From NCBI GenBank assembly GCA_937928195.1, contig CALEYZ010000200.1, positions 1-12,969 on the forward strand: a stretch of DNA of 12,969 bases, in the 5' to 3' direction. Below are positions 6,615-12,969 of the stretch, in pieces. This stretch comes from an uncultured Limnohabitans sp. GTDB lineage: Bacteria; Pseudomonadota; Gammaproteobacteria; Burkholderiales; Burkholderiaceae_C. The number at the start of each line of letters is the position of its first letter. Position 1 is the stretch's first letter. Under the pieces are notes generated by a model. The model was not told where the DNA came from. It made no database searches and saw only the letters and a list, made by a program, of their open reading frames with translations. The position numbers and the translations under genes were made by a program.

Positions 6615-6698
6615 ATGATCACAATTCATTCATTCTTCGCAGCAGCACTGCCGGCCGTTGGTGGCCGGGGAGCCTGGTCTTGGCGTCAGCCAGCTTAA
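6615..6698 (+). CDS. trpL: trp operon leader peptide (candidate)
   Basis: A 27-codon reading frame begins ATG at 6615 and stops TAA at 6696-6698. It reads MITIHSFFAAALPAVGG and then ends with GAWSWRQPA. Two Trp codons (6675-6677 and 6681-6683) flank a single Ser codon, seven to five codons before the stop. Trp is rare, so this placement upstream of trpE is the classic sign of an attenuation leader peptide whose translation senses charged tRNA-Trp. No clear ribosome-binding site precedes the ATG, and the predicted transcript starts almost at it, so initiation may be leaderless. The sequence does not resemble the enteric TrpL peptide, so the call rests on position, Trp codons and the RNA stems that follow. 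Confidence 0.75.
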   Translation: MITIHSFFAAALPAVGGRGAWSWRQPA

Positions 6699-6758
6699 AT
6701 TTGCCTAGAACCGGCAGCCCGCTGGCTGCCACCCAAGTGCTCAAGCTTTTTCGCTTGA
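6648..6758 (+). promoter_or_regulatory. trp attenuator region with mutually exclusive RNA stems
   Basis: Several stems compete. CCGGCC (6651-6656) pairs with GGCCGG (6663-6668). TGGC (6681-6684, holding the second Trp codon) can pair with GCCA (6689-6692). CAGCCAGC (6688-6695) can pair with GCTGGCTG (6721-6728), which excludes the strong hairpin GGCAGCC (6713-6719) with GGCTGCC (6724-6730). CTGCCGG (6648-6654) can also pair with CCGGCAG (6711-6717). Further down TCAAGC (6741-6746) pairs with GCTTGA (6753-6758) around TTTTTC. The arrangement fits ribosome-controlled attenuation, but the strong hairpin lacks an adjacent U run, so how termination happens is unclear. Confidence 0.6.
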
Positions 6759-6844
6759 ACAAATGAATGAACCGGTTGGCCCCCATTTGATTGACGCAGA
6801 CATTGCGCACCTCGGCCCAACCATCCTGAACGGAGCCTCCGATC

Positions 6845-8344
6845 GTGATCACAGAACTTGAATTCAAAAGCCTGACGCAACAGGGCTTTAACCGCATTCC
6901 ACTCATGCTGGAAGCGTTTGCCGATTTAGAAACGCCACTGTCTCTGTACCTCAAACTGGCCCATGCCAAAGAGGGCGGCAAGTACAGCTTTTTGCTGGAG
7001 TCGGTCGTAGGTGGCGAGCGCTTTGGCCGTTACAGCTTCATCGGTTTGCCTGCCAAAACTTTGTTGCGAGCCAGTGGCTTTGGCGTCGATGCCAAAACCG
7101 AAGTGGTCACCGATGGTGTGGTGGTGGAAACGGCTGCTGGCAACCCCCTCGATTTCATCGAGCAATATCAAAAGCGTTTCAAAGTGGCACTGCGTCCTGG
7201 GCTGCCACGGTTTTGCGGCGGCCTGGCAGGTTACTTCGGTTATGACGCTGTTCGCTACATCGAGAAAAAACTCGAGAAGTCTTGCCCGCCCGATACCCTG
7301 GGCACGCCCGACATCTTGCTGCTTCAGTGCGAAGAGTTGGCCGTCATCGACAACTTGTCTGGCAAACTTTATTTGATTGTGTATGCCGACCCCGGTGTGC
7401 CCGAGGCGTATGCCAAAGCCAAGAAACGTTTGCGTGAACTCAAAGATTTGCTCAAGTACTCGGTCAGTGCACCCGTGGTGAACGCCACGCAAACACATCC
7501 TGCAGAGCGTGATTTCAAAAAAGAAGATTATTTGAAGGCTGTGCTGGAGGCCAAAGAACTCATTGCGGCGGGCGACTTCATGCAGGTTCAAGTGGGCCAG
7601 CGAATCAAGAAGCGTTACACAGAAAGCCCCTTGTCTTTGTACCGCGCGCTCAGGTCCTTGAATCCCAGCCCGTACATGTACTTCTACAACTTTGGCGACT
7701 TCCATGTGGTGGGTGCCAGTCCCGAGATTTTGGTGCGACAAGAGCAAACCGAAGAGGGTGTCAAAGTGACGATTCGTCCGCTGGCTGGCACGCGACCCCG
7801 CGGCGCCACACCCGAAAAAGACAAAGCGGCTGAACTGGAATTGATCAACGATCCCAAAGAGCGCGCAGAGCATGTCATGCTGATTGACTTGGCGCGCAAT
7901 GACATTGGCCGCATTGCCAAAATTGGCTCAGTCAAAGTGACCGAAGCCTTTGTGGTGGAGCGATACAGCCACGTGATGCACATTGTGAGCAACGTAGAAG
8001 GCATCTTGAACGATGGCATGACCAACATGGATGTGCTCAAAGCCACTTTCCCTGCTGGCACGCTCACGGGCGCACCCAAGGTCCACGCCATGGAACTGAT
8101 TGATCGACTCGAGCCCACCAAGCGCGGTCTGTATGGCGGTGCATGTGGTTACCTCAGCTATGCCGGTGACATGGATGTGGCCATTGCCATTCGTACCGCG
8201 GTCATCAAAGACCAAACTTTGTATGTGCAAGCAGCAGCAGGTGTGGTGGCCGATTCAGTGCCCGAGCTGGAATGGAAAGAAACGGAACACAAGGCCCGTG
8301 CCTTGTTGCGCGCCAGTGAGTTGGTGGAAGAAGGTTTGGAGTAA
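6845..8344 (+). CDS. trpE: Anthranilate synthase component I
   Basis: With TrpG it converts chorismate and glutamine to anthranilate, the first step to tryptophan. The 499-aa protein has an N-terminal regulatory part with LLES (50-53), the motif linked to feedback inhibition by tryptophan. The chorismate-binding part carries PLAGTRPRG (312-320), DLARNDIGR (348-356), FPAGTLTGAPK (402-412) and GGACGYLSYAG (431-441), with VQAAAGVVADS near 461. The GTG at 6845 gives the family start MITELEFKSL and has GGAG (6832-6835) nine bases upstream. The 264 bases before it hold a promoter, leader peptide and competing hairpins. trpG follows after five bases. PabB is a less likely alternative given length and operon. 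Confidence 0.97.
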   Translation: MITELEFKSLTQQGFNRIPLMLEAFADLETPLSLYLKLAHAKEGGKYSFLLESVVGGERFGRYSFIGLPAKTLLRASGFGVDAKTEVVTDGVVVETAAGNPLDFIEQYQKRFKVALRPGLPRFCGGLAGYFGYDAVRYIEKKLEKSCPPDTLGTPDILLLQCEELAVIDNLSGKLYLIVYADPGVPEAYAKAKKRLRELKDLLKYSVSAPVVNATQTHPAERDFKKEDYLKAVLEAKELIAAGDFMQVQVGQRIKKRYTESPLSLYRALRSLNPSPYMYFYNFGDFHVVGASPEILVRQEQTEEGVKVTIRPLAGTRPRGATPEKDKAAELELINDPKERAEHVMLIDLARNDIGRIAKIGSVKVTEAFVVERYSHVMHIVSNVEGILNDGMTNMDVLKATFPAGTLTGAPKVHAMELIDRLEPTKRGLYGGACGYLSYAGDMDVAIAIRTAVIKDQTLYVQAAAGVVADSVPELEWKETEHKARALLRASELVEEGLE

Positions 8345-8349
8345 TCAAC

Positions 8350-8928
8350 ATGGCAAAAATTAAATTGTTGATGGTCGACAACTACGACTCTTTCACATTC
8401 AACATTGTTCAGTACTTTGGTGAGCTGGGTGCGGAGGTTGAAGTGTTTCGCAATGACGAAATCACGCTGGAAGGCATTGCCGCCAAAGCGCCCGATCGTT
8501 TGGTGATTTCACCAGGCCCCTGTTCCCCTGCAGAGGCGGGCATTTCGGTGGCGGCCATTCAGCACTTCGCTGGCAAGCTACCTGTCTTGGGTGTGTGCTT
8601 GGGTCATCAAAGCATTGGCGCAGCGTTTGGTGGAAAAATTGTGCGCGCACAAGAACTGATGCATGGCAAAACAAGTGTCATTCAAACCAAGCAAACAGGC
8701 GTGTTCAAAAATTTGCCTGAAAAATTCACCGTCAATCGTTATCACTCATTGGCCATTGAGCGTGCCACATGCCCCGCAGATTTGGAAATTACCGCTTGGA
8801 CCGAAGACGGTGAGATCATGGGTGTGCGCCACAAGCATTTGAATGTGGAGGGTGTGCAGTTCCATCCCGAATCGATCCTGACGGAGCACGGTCACGCCAT
8901 GTTGAAAAATTTCTTGGAGGCTTCCTGA
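8350..8928 (+). CDS. trpG: Anthranilate synthase component II (glutamine amidotransferase)
   Basis: This 192-aa class I glutamine amidotransferase supplies ammonia to TrpE. It begins LLMVDNYDSFTFNIVQYFGE, then SPGPCSP (54-60). The nucleophile Cys83 lies in GVCLGHQSIG, and His172 and Glu174 in VQFHPES complete the triad. YHSLA (131-135) is also typical. GGAG at 8338-8341, inside the end of trpE, serves as ribosome-binding site for the ATG at 8350. In bacteria without a separate pabA the same subunit also serves PabB in folate synthesis; that cannot be judged here. The ltaE ATG lies one base after its stop. Confidence 0.96.
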   Translation: MAKIKLLMVDNYDSFTFNIVQYFGELGAEVEVFRNDEITLEGIAAKAPDRLVISPGPCSPAEAGISVAAIQHFAGKLPVLGVCLGHQSIGAAFGGKIVRAQELMHGKTSVIQTKQTGVFKNLPEKFTVNRYHSLAIERATCPADLEITAWTEDGEIMGVRHKHLNVEGVQFHPESILTEHGHAMLKNFLEAS

Positions 8929-8929
8929 C

Positions 8930-9991
8930 ATGAATGCATCAGCTTCTTTGCCGCGTGTTGATTTGCGCAGCGACACAGTCACACGACCCACACCCGGCAT
9001 GCGTGAAGCCATGGCACAAGCCTTGGTGGGCGATGACGTGTTTGGCGATGACCCCAGTGTGAATGAACTGCAAACCAAAATAGCCAAGCTACTGGGTTTT
9101 GAAGCAGCCTTGTTCATGCCAACTGGCACGCAAAGTAACTTGTGCGGCGTGCTGTCGCATTGCCAGCGCGGTGATGAATACATCGTGGGCCAAATGGCGC
9201 ATTGCTATCGCTGGGAGGGGGGCGGTGCCGCGGTGTTTGGCAGTGTCCAGCCCCAGCCGCTTTTGCAACAGGCCGATGGCAGCTTGGCCTTGGCCGACAT
9301 TGACGCTGCCATCAAACCCGACGACCCGCACTTTGCGCGAACCAAGTTGTTGGCTTTGGAAAACACATGGGGTGGCAAGGTTTTGCCCCAAGCTTATTTG
9401 AATGAGTTCAGTGCGTTTGCATTGCAAAAGGGTTTGTCTCGTCACTTGGATGGCGCGCGCCTGTTCAATGCGGCGGTGGCGCAGGCCAAGGCCTTGGGCA
9501 CATCGCCTTACGACGAAGCCAAGCGCATTGCTCAATGTTTTGACAGTGTCTCGGTTTGCTTTAGCAAAGGTTTGGGTGCGCCCATGGGCTCTGCGCTGTG
9601 CGGTTCTCAAGACTTCATCGCCAAAGCGCATCGTCTGCGCAAAATGGCCGGCGGCGGCTTGCGTCAAGCCGGCTTCATGGCCGCAGCAGCGTCCTATGCC
9701 TTGGACCATCATGTCACGCGTTTGGCCGAAGACCATCAGTTGATGCAACACTTGGCGCAAGGCCTCAGTGGCATCGATGGTTTGCAAGTCGAAGCGCCTC
9801 AAACGAATATTTTGTTTGTTGATTTGGTAGGCGATGCCAAAGCCAAAGGTGCTGCGCTGCAAACGCATTTGAAGCAGGCGGGCATTGACATGACCGGTCT
9901 GTACCGCTTGCGTTTTGTCACTCATTTGGATGTTGACCGCGCAGGCGTCGATCGCACCATTGCGGCAGTGCGCCAATTTTTCAACGCGTAA
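8930..9991 (+). CDS. ltaE: Low-specificity L-threonine aldolase (PLP enzyme)
   Basis: The enzyme cleaves L-threonine or L-allo-threonine to glycine and acetaldehyde using pyridoxal phosphate. The 353-aa protein starts VDLRSDTVTRPTPGMREAM (10-28) and has GDDVFGDDPSVNELQ, then FMPTGTQSN (62-70), LENT (143-146), HLDGARLFN (172-180, with Asp174 for the cofactor nitrogen) and FSKGLGAPMGS, where Lys213 should form the Schiff base. AGGG-type support is replaced by TTGGAGG (8914-8920) as a good ribosome-binding site. It sits one base after trpG and 48 bases before trpD, so it is in the trp operon although it is not a tryptophan-pathway enzyme. Substrate preference within the family is not certain. 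Confidence 0.93.
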   Translation: MNASASLPRVDLRSDTVTRPTPGMREAMAQALVGDDVFGDDPSVNELQTKIAKLLGFEAALFMPTGTQSNLCGVLSHCQRGDEYIVGQMAHCYRWEGGGAAVFGSVQPQPLLQQADGSLALADIDAAIKPDDPHFARTKLLALENTWGGKVLPQAYLNEFSAFALQKGLSRHLDGARLFNAAVAQAKALGTSPYDEAKRIAQCFDSVSVCFSKGLGAPMGSALCGSQDFIAKAHRLRKMAGGGLRQAGFMAAAASYALDHHVTRLAEDHQLMQHLAQGLSGIDGLQVEAPQTNILFVDLVGDAKAKGAALQTHLKQAGIDMTGLYRLRFVTHLDVDRAGVDRTIAAVRQFFNA

Positions 9992-10039
9992 GCATCACAA
10001 GCACTGCTAATTTTTATGAACTCAAACCCAGAGAGCGCC

Positions 10040-11077
10040 ATGCCCATCACGCCCCACGAAGCACTGCAAAGAACCATTGAACACCGTGAAATTTTTCACG
10101 ACGAAATGCTCAAGATCATGCGCATGATCATGAATGGTGAACTCTCACCTGTCATGACGGCCGCCTTGATCACCGGCTTGCGTGTGAAAAAAGAAACCAT
10201 TGGTGAGATCACGGCAGCTGCGCAAGTGATGCGCGAGTTCTCCACCAAAGTCGTGATTCCCGACACGCGCCACTTGGTGGACATTGTGGGCACGGGCGGT
10301 GACGGTTCACACACGTTCAACATCTCCACATGTTCCATGTTTGTGGCTGCAGCCGCGGGTGCTAAAACGGCCAAACACGGCGGTCGCAGTGTCAGCAGCA
10401 AATCTGGCAGCGCTGATGTGCTCGAAAGTTTGGGTGCCAACATCAATTTGTCACCTGAAAAAATTGCGCAGTGTGTGCAAGAGGTGGGCATTGGTTTCAT
10501 GTTCGCGCCCAACCATCACCCTGCTATGAAAAATGTGGCGCCGGTTCGCAAAGAGTTGGGCGTGAGAACCATTTTCAACATCTTGGGCCCACTCACCAAC
10601 CCCGCTGGCGCGCCCAATATTTTGATGGGTGTGTTCCATCCCGATTTGGTGGGTATTCAAATTCGCGCCTTGCAGCGACTCGGCGCAGAACATGCCTTGG
10701 TGGTTTATGGCCGCGATGGCATGGACGAGGTGAGCTTGGGCGCCGCCACGCTGGTGGGTGAACTCAAAGACGGTCATATCAAGGAATATGAAATTCATCC
10801 CGAAGACTTTGGCATGGCCATGGTGAGCAATCGCGCTTTGCGTGTTGACACACCTGAAGCGTCGCAAGCGGTACTGCGTGCGGTGTTGAACAACGAGCCC
10901 GGTGCTGCGCGTGACATTGTGATTTTGAATGCAGGTGCAGCGCTGTATGCCGCCAACGTGACCGGCAGCATCAAAGACGGTATCTTGCTGGCGCGTCAGG
11001 CCATTGAGTCGGGTGCTGCCAAAAACAAGCTAGAACAGTTTGTGGCCTTTACACAAAAAGCGGGAGCAGCAGCATGA
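10040..11077 (+). CDS. trpD: Anthranilate phosphoribosyltransferase
   Basis: The enzyme joins anthranilate to PRPP to give phosphoribosylanthranilate, the second step to tryptophan. From the chosen ATG at 10040 it is 345 aa. Motifs are the PRPP-binding GTGGDGSHTFNIST (84-97), KHGGRSVSSKSGSADVLE (112-129), FAPNHHPAMKNVAPVRKELG (155-174 region) and FNILGPLTNPA (179-189). The start at 10040 is preferred because AGAGAG (10030-10035) lies four bases upstream and the family starts near MPITPHEAL; an ATG at 10016 would add eight residues with no ribosome-binding site. Its stop overlaps the trpC start in ATGA. Confidence 0.96.
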   Translation: MPITPHEALQRTIEHREIFHDEMLKIMRMIMNGELSPVMTAALITGLRVKKETIGEITAAAQVMREFSTKVVIPDTRHLVDIVGTGGDGSHTFNISTCSMFVAAAAGAKTAKHGGRSVSSKSGSADVLESLGANINLSPEKIAQCVQEVGIGFMFAPNHHPAMKNVAPVRKELGVRTIFNILGPLTNPAGAPNILMGVFHPDLVGIQIRALQRLGAEHALVVYGRDGMDEVSLGAATLVGELKDGHIKEYEIHPEDFGMAMVSNRALRVDTPEASQAVLRAVLNNEPGAARDIVILNAGAALYAANVTGSIKDGILLARQAIESGAAKNKLEQFVAFTQKAGAAA

Positions 11078-11862
11078 GCGACATTCTGAAAAAAATTGTG
11101 GCGGTGAAGCACGAAGAGATTGCACTGTCTCTTCGCAAAAAACCTTTGGCCACTGTTCGCGCTGATGCTGAAAGCCGCGTGCTCACACGCGATTTTGTGG
11201 GCGCCATCCGCCACAAGATTGACAACGGCCAGGCCGCTGTCATTGCTGAAATTAAAAAAGCCAGCCCCTCCAAGGGCGTGCTGCGCGAGGACTTTATGCC
11301 TGCCGACATTGCGCAAAGTTATGCGGAGCATGGTGCGGCATGCTTGTCGGTTCTCACCGATGCACAATTTTTTCAAGGCAGTTCAGATTACTTAAAGCAA
11401 GCGCGGGCCAGTTGCGATTTGCCAGTGCTGCGCAAAGACTTCATGGTTGATCCGTACCAAGTGTATGAAGCGCGTGTCATGGGTGCCGATTGCATCTTGC
11501 TCATCGCCGCATGTTTGGACGACGCGCAGATGAAAGACATGGAGGCCGTAGCGCGCAGCTTGGACATGGCGGTGTTGGTTGAGGTGCACGACGCAGATGA
11601 GCTGACGCGCGCACTCAAATTGAAAACCCCATTGGTCGGCATCAACAACCGCAATTTGCGAACCTTCGATGTGTCCTTGGACACCACCTTGGGCATGATG
11701 AAGGATGTGCCTGCCGATCGCATCCTGGTGACAGAGAGTGGCATCTTGTCGAGTGCCGATGTGCAAAAAATGCGTGAAGCCCATGTACATGCCTTCTTGG
11801 TCGGCGAGGCCTTCATGCGCGCTGCCGATCCTGGAAAGGCATTGGCTGACTTGTTCCAGTGA
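11074..11862 (+). CDS. trpC: Indole-3-glycerol phosphate synthase
   Basis: The enzyme closes the ring of carboxyphenylaminodeoxyribulose phosphate to indole-3-glycerol phosphate. The 262-aa protein is the single-function form without a TrpF domain. The TIM barrel shows AEIKKASPSKG (58-68, Glu59 and Lys61), VLRKDF (118-123, Lys121), LVEVH (168-172, Glu170), GINNRNL (189-195, Asn191) and TESGI (220-224), the expected catalytic and phosphate-binding residues. It overlaps trpD by four bases and ung by one. trpF, trpB and trpA are not in the window and must be elsewhere, a split common in betaproteobacteria. Confidence 0.97.
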   Translation: MSDILKKIVAVKHEEIALSLRKKPLATVRADAESRVLTRDFVGAIRHKIDNGQAAVIAEIKKASPSKGVLREDFMPADIAQSYAEHGAACLSVLTDAQFFQGSSDYLKQARASCDLPVLRKDFMVDPYQVYEARVMGADCILLIAACLDDAQMKDMEAVARSLDMAVLVEVHDADELTRALKLKTPLVGINNRNLRTFDVSLDTTLGMMKDVPADRILVTESGILSSADVQKMREAHVHAFLVGEAFMRAADPGKALADLFQ

Positions 11863-12593
11863 TGTTTGCAGACAATCGTTTGCGTTTGGAAGATTGGCCG
11901 CCGAGTCTGGAGAGCCTCTCGCCAGAATGGGCGCGCCTGCTCACTGAGTACTGGCGCGGCCATGTCGGTCAGACTTTGTCGGCCAAGTTGCGTTCTGCTT
12001 TGTCGGCTGGTCAATTGATCTATCCGCGCTCGCCTTACAAGGCCATGGAACTGACGCCCTTTACCCAAGTGCGCGTGGTGATCTTGGGCCAAGATCCGTA
12101 CCATGGCCCGGGTCAGGCCGAGGGCTTGGCCTTTTCCGTGGGTGAGGGACAAAAAATCCCGCCCAGTTTGCGCAATATTTTCAAAGAAGTTCAGCGGGAT
12201 GTTGGCGCTGTTGCGCCTCTGGGCGCGAATGCTGGCAGCCTGGTGCGTTGGGCGGAGCAGGGGGTCTTGTTGTTGAACACGGCGCTGACGGTGGAAGATG
12301 CGCAGCCAGCCAGTCATAGCAAATGGGGTTGGGAAGTACTAACTGACACGTTGATAGAAGCCTTGGCTTCAGATGTGCAGCCGCGTGCTTTTTTGTTGTG
12401 GGGTGGTCATGCGCAAGGCAAGGCAGAGCGCATTGAGCGGGCTTCGGTGGCGCAGCAACACTTGGTCTTGAAGGCCAACCATCCATCGCCCTTGTCGGCC
12501 CTGCGGCCGCCGATGCCCTTCATGGGGTGCGGCCATTTTGGTCAAGTAAACCAATGGTTGGTGGCGCAAAATAAAAAACCAATTGTTTGGTAA
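11862..12593 (+). CDS. ung: Uracil-DNA glycosylase
   Basis: The enzyme removes uracil from DNA and starts base excision repair. The 243-aa protein is family 1 UDG: GQDPYHGPGQAEGLAFSV starts at about residue 76, with the water-activating Asp78; LLLNTALTV follows at about 136-144 with the uracil-binding Asn139; and HPSPLSA at about 207-213 is the DNA-intercalating loop with catalytic His207. The ATG at 11862 overlaps the trpC stop by one base (TGATG), and no strong ribosome-binding site is seen, which suggests coupling; a GTG at 11859 is possible but adds only one residue. A weak hairpin, ACCAA-TTGT-TTGGT at 12578-12591, spans the stop; no clear terminator follows. Confidence 0.96.
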   Translation: MFADNRLRLEDWPPSLESLSPEWARLLTEYWRGHVGQTLSAKLRSALSAGQLIYPRSPYKAMELTPFTQVRVVILGQDPYHGPGQAEGLAFSVGEGQKIPPSLRNIFKEVQRDVGAVAPLGANAGSLVRWAEQGVLLLNTALTVEDAQPASHSKWGWEVLTDTLIEALASDVQPRAFLLWGGHAQGKAERIERASVAQQHLVLKANHPSPLSALRPPMPFMGCGHFGQVNQWLVAQNKKPIVW

Positions 12594-12608
12594 TTTACTT
12601 TGCAATGC

Positions 12609-12638
12609 TTGCTGAGGCTTAAAAAATAGTGGCATAAT
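12609..12638 (+). promoter_or_regulatory. Probable sigma-70 promoter of the tRNA cluster
   Basis: TTGCTG (12609-12614), an 18-base spacer and CATAAT (12633-12638, 5 of 6 to TATAAT) precede tRNA-Tyr. Transcription would begin near 12645, about eight bases before the mature tRNA. Confidence 0.65.
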
Positions 12639-12652
12639 CCCAGATTCGCTGA

Positions 12653-12738
12653 GGAGGGGTGCCCGAGTGGCTAAAGGGGGCAGACTGTAAATCTGTTGGC
12701 TTACGCCTACACTGGTTCGAATCCAGTCCCCTCCACCA
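12653..12738 (+). tRNA. tRNA-Tyr (GUA)
   Basis: The 86-base gene has a GGAGGGG/CCCCTCC acceptor stem, an encoded CCA end and the long variable arm of a type II tRNA. The anticodon loop CTGTAAA holds GTA at 12687-12689. Only this anticodon, decoding UAU and UAC, is expected for Tyr. It is the first of three tRNAs on the same strand, spaced 63 and 39 bases apart, apparently one transcript. Confidence 0.97.
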
Positions 12739-12801
12739 GCGAAAACCAACAAGTAGAAGTGCCGGTAGGCCTGCAACTGTGACGATCTTTTCTGATCTGA
12801 T

Positions 12802-12875
12802 GCGGGAGTAGTTCAATGGTAGAACCCTAGCCTTCCAAGCTAATGACGCGGGTTCGATTCCCGTCTCCCGCTCCA
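12802..12875 (+). tRNA. tRNA-Gly (UCC)
   Basis: The 74-base gene has acceptor stem GCGGGAG/CTCCCGC, D-stem GTTC/GAAC, and an encoded CCA. The anticodon loop CTTCCAA holds TCC at 12834-12836, decoding GGA and GGG. The last pair of the anticodon stem is C27 opposite A43, a mismatch; the other four pairs (TAGC/GCTA) are intact. The order Tyr-Gly-Thr matches the cluster that precedes tuf in many proteobacteria. Confidence 0.97.
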
Positions 12876-12892
12876 CCTGTGGTTTTCAATGG

Positions 12893-12909
12893 ATTGATTG
12901 GCAATCAAT
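12893..12909 (+). other. Hairpin between tRNA-Gly and tRNA-Thr
   Basis: ATTGATT (12893-12899) pairs perfectly with AATCAAT (12903-12909) around GGC. It fills much of the 39-base spacer and may be a processing element of the tRNA precursor; the role is inferred. Confidence 0.5.
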
Positions 12910-12914
12910 GATTT

Positions 12915-12969
<55 letters not shown>

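Noticed and set aside
6619..6981. A 120-codon minus-strand frame over the trp leader and the trpE start
   Set aside because: The plus strand explains the region better (leader peptide, stems, trpE); the frame has no recognisable feature.
6926..7873. A 315-codon open frame on the minus strand
   Set aside because: It lies wholly inside trpE and shows no recognisable domain; long antisense frames arise from codon bias.
9089..9976. A 295-codon open frame on the minus strand
   Set aside because: It lies inside ltaE, which has full family motifs on the plus strand.
11388..12317. A 309-codon minus-strand frame across trpC and ung
   Set aside because: It spans two clearly coding plus-strand genes and has no family resemblance.
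12619..12876. An 85-codon minus-strand frame reading GIEPASLAWKARVLPLNYSR and GLDSNQCRRKPTDLQSAPF
   Set aside because: It is the antisense of tRNA-Tyr and tRNA-Gly. These phrases are a known artefact in protein databases from translating tRNA genes.

Overview
The window is an ordinary, gene-dense piece of a betaproteobacterial chromosome. Ribosomal-protein, RpoA, TrpE and tRNA sequences resemble Burkholderiales, most likely Comamonadaceae; a freshwater genus such as Limnohabitans or Rhodoferax is a guess from moderate GC content and general sequence character, not an identification. I see no insertion sequence, prophage, CRISPR array, toxin-antitoxin pair or defence locus, and no stretch over 300 bases lacks a gene.

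Layout. (1) Bases 1-2873 (+) are the end of the alpha ribosomal operon: 3' end of rpsM, then rpsK, rpsD, rpoA and rplQ. The three larger spacers each hold an RNA hairpin or hairpin pair. (2) Bases 2931-3089 hold a promoter, an initiator tRNA-fMet gene and a terminator that works in both directions. (3) Bases 3174-5130 (-) are the overlapping genes thiL, pgpA and pncC, for thiamine diphosphate synthesis, phospholipid synthesis and pyridine nucleotide salvage. (4) Bases 5215-6580 (+) hold rpe and gph. (5) Bases 6577-11862 (+) are a tryptophan operon: a sigma-70 promoter, a short leader peptide with two near-adjacent Trp codons, mutually exclusive RNA stems, then trpE, trpG, a low-specificity threonine aldolase gene (ltaE), trpD and trpC. 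ung overlaps trpC by one base. (6) Bases 12609-12969 (+) begin a tRNA cluster, Tyr(GUA)-Gly(UCC)-Thr(GGU). In proteobacteria this order usually precedes tuf, secE, nusG and the rplKAJL-rpoBC block, so the window probably lies between the two main ribosomal blocks.

How the genes work together. TrpE and TrpG form anthranilate synthase, TrpD adds the phosphoribosyl group, and TrpC makes indole-3-glycerol phosphate; trpF, trpB and trpA must lie elsewhere. The leader region suggests the operon is controlled by attenuation that senses charged tRNA-Trp. LtaE has no step in this pathway and is the one unexpected member.

I found no previously undescribed system. The observations most worth checking are the trp leader with an almost leaderless leader peptide, the tandem perfect hairpins before rpsD, the placement of ltaE inside the trp operon, and an unusual T-loop start in the truncated tRNA-Thr.
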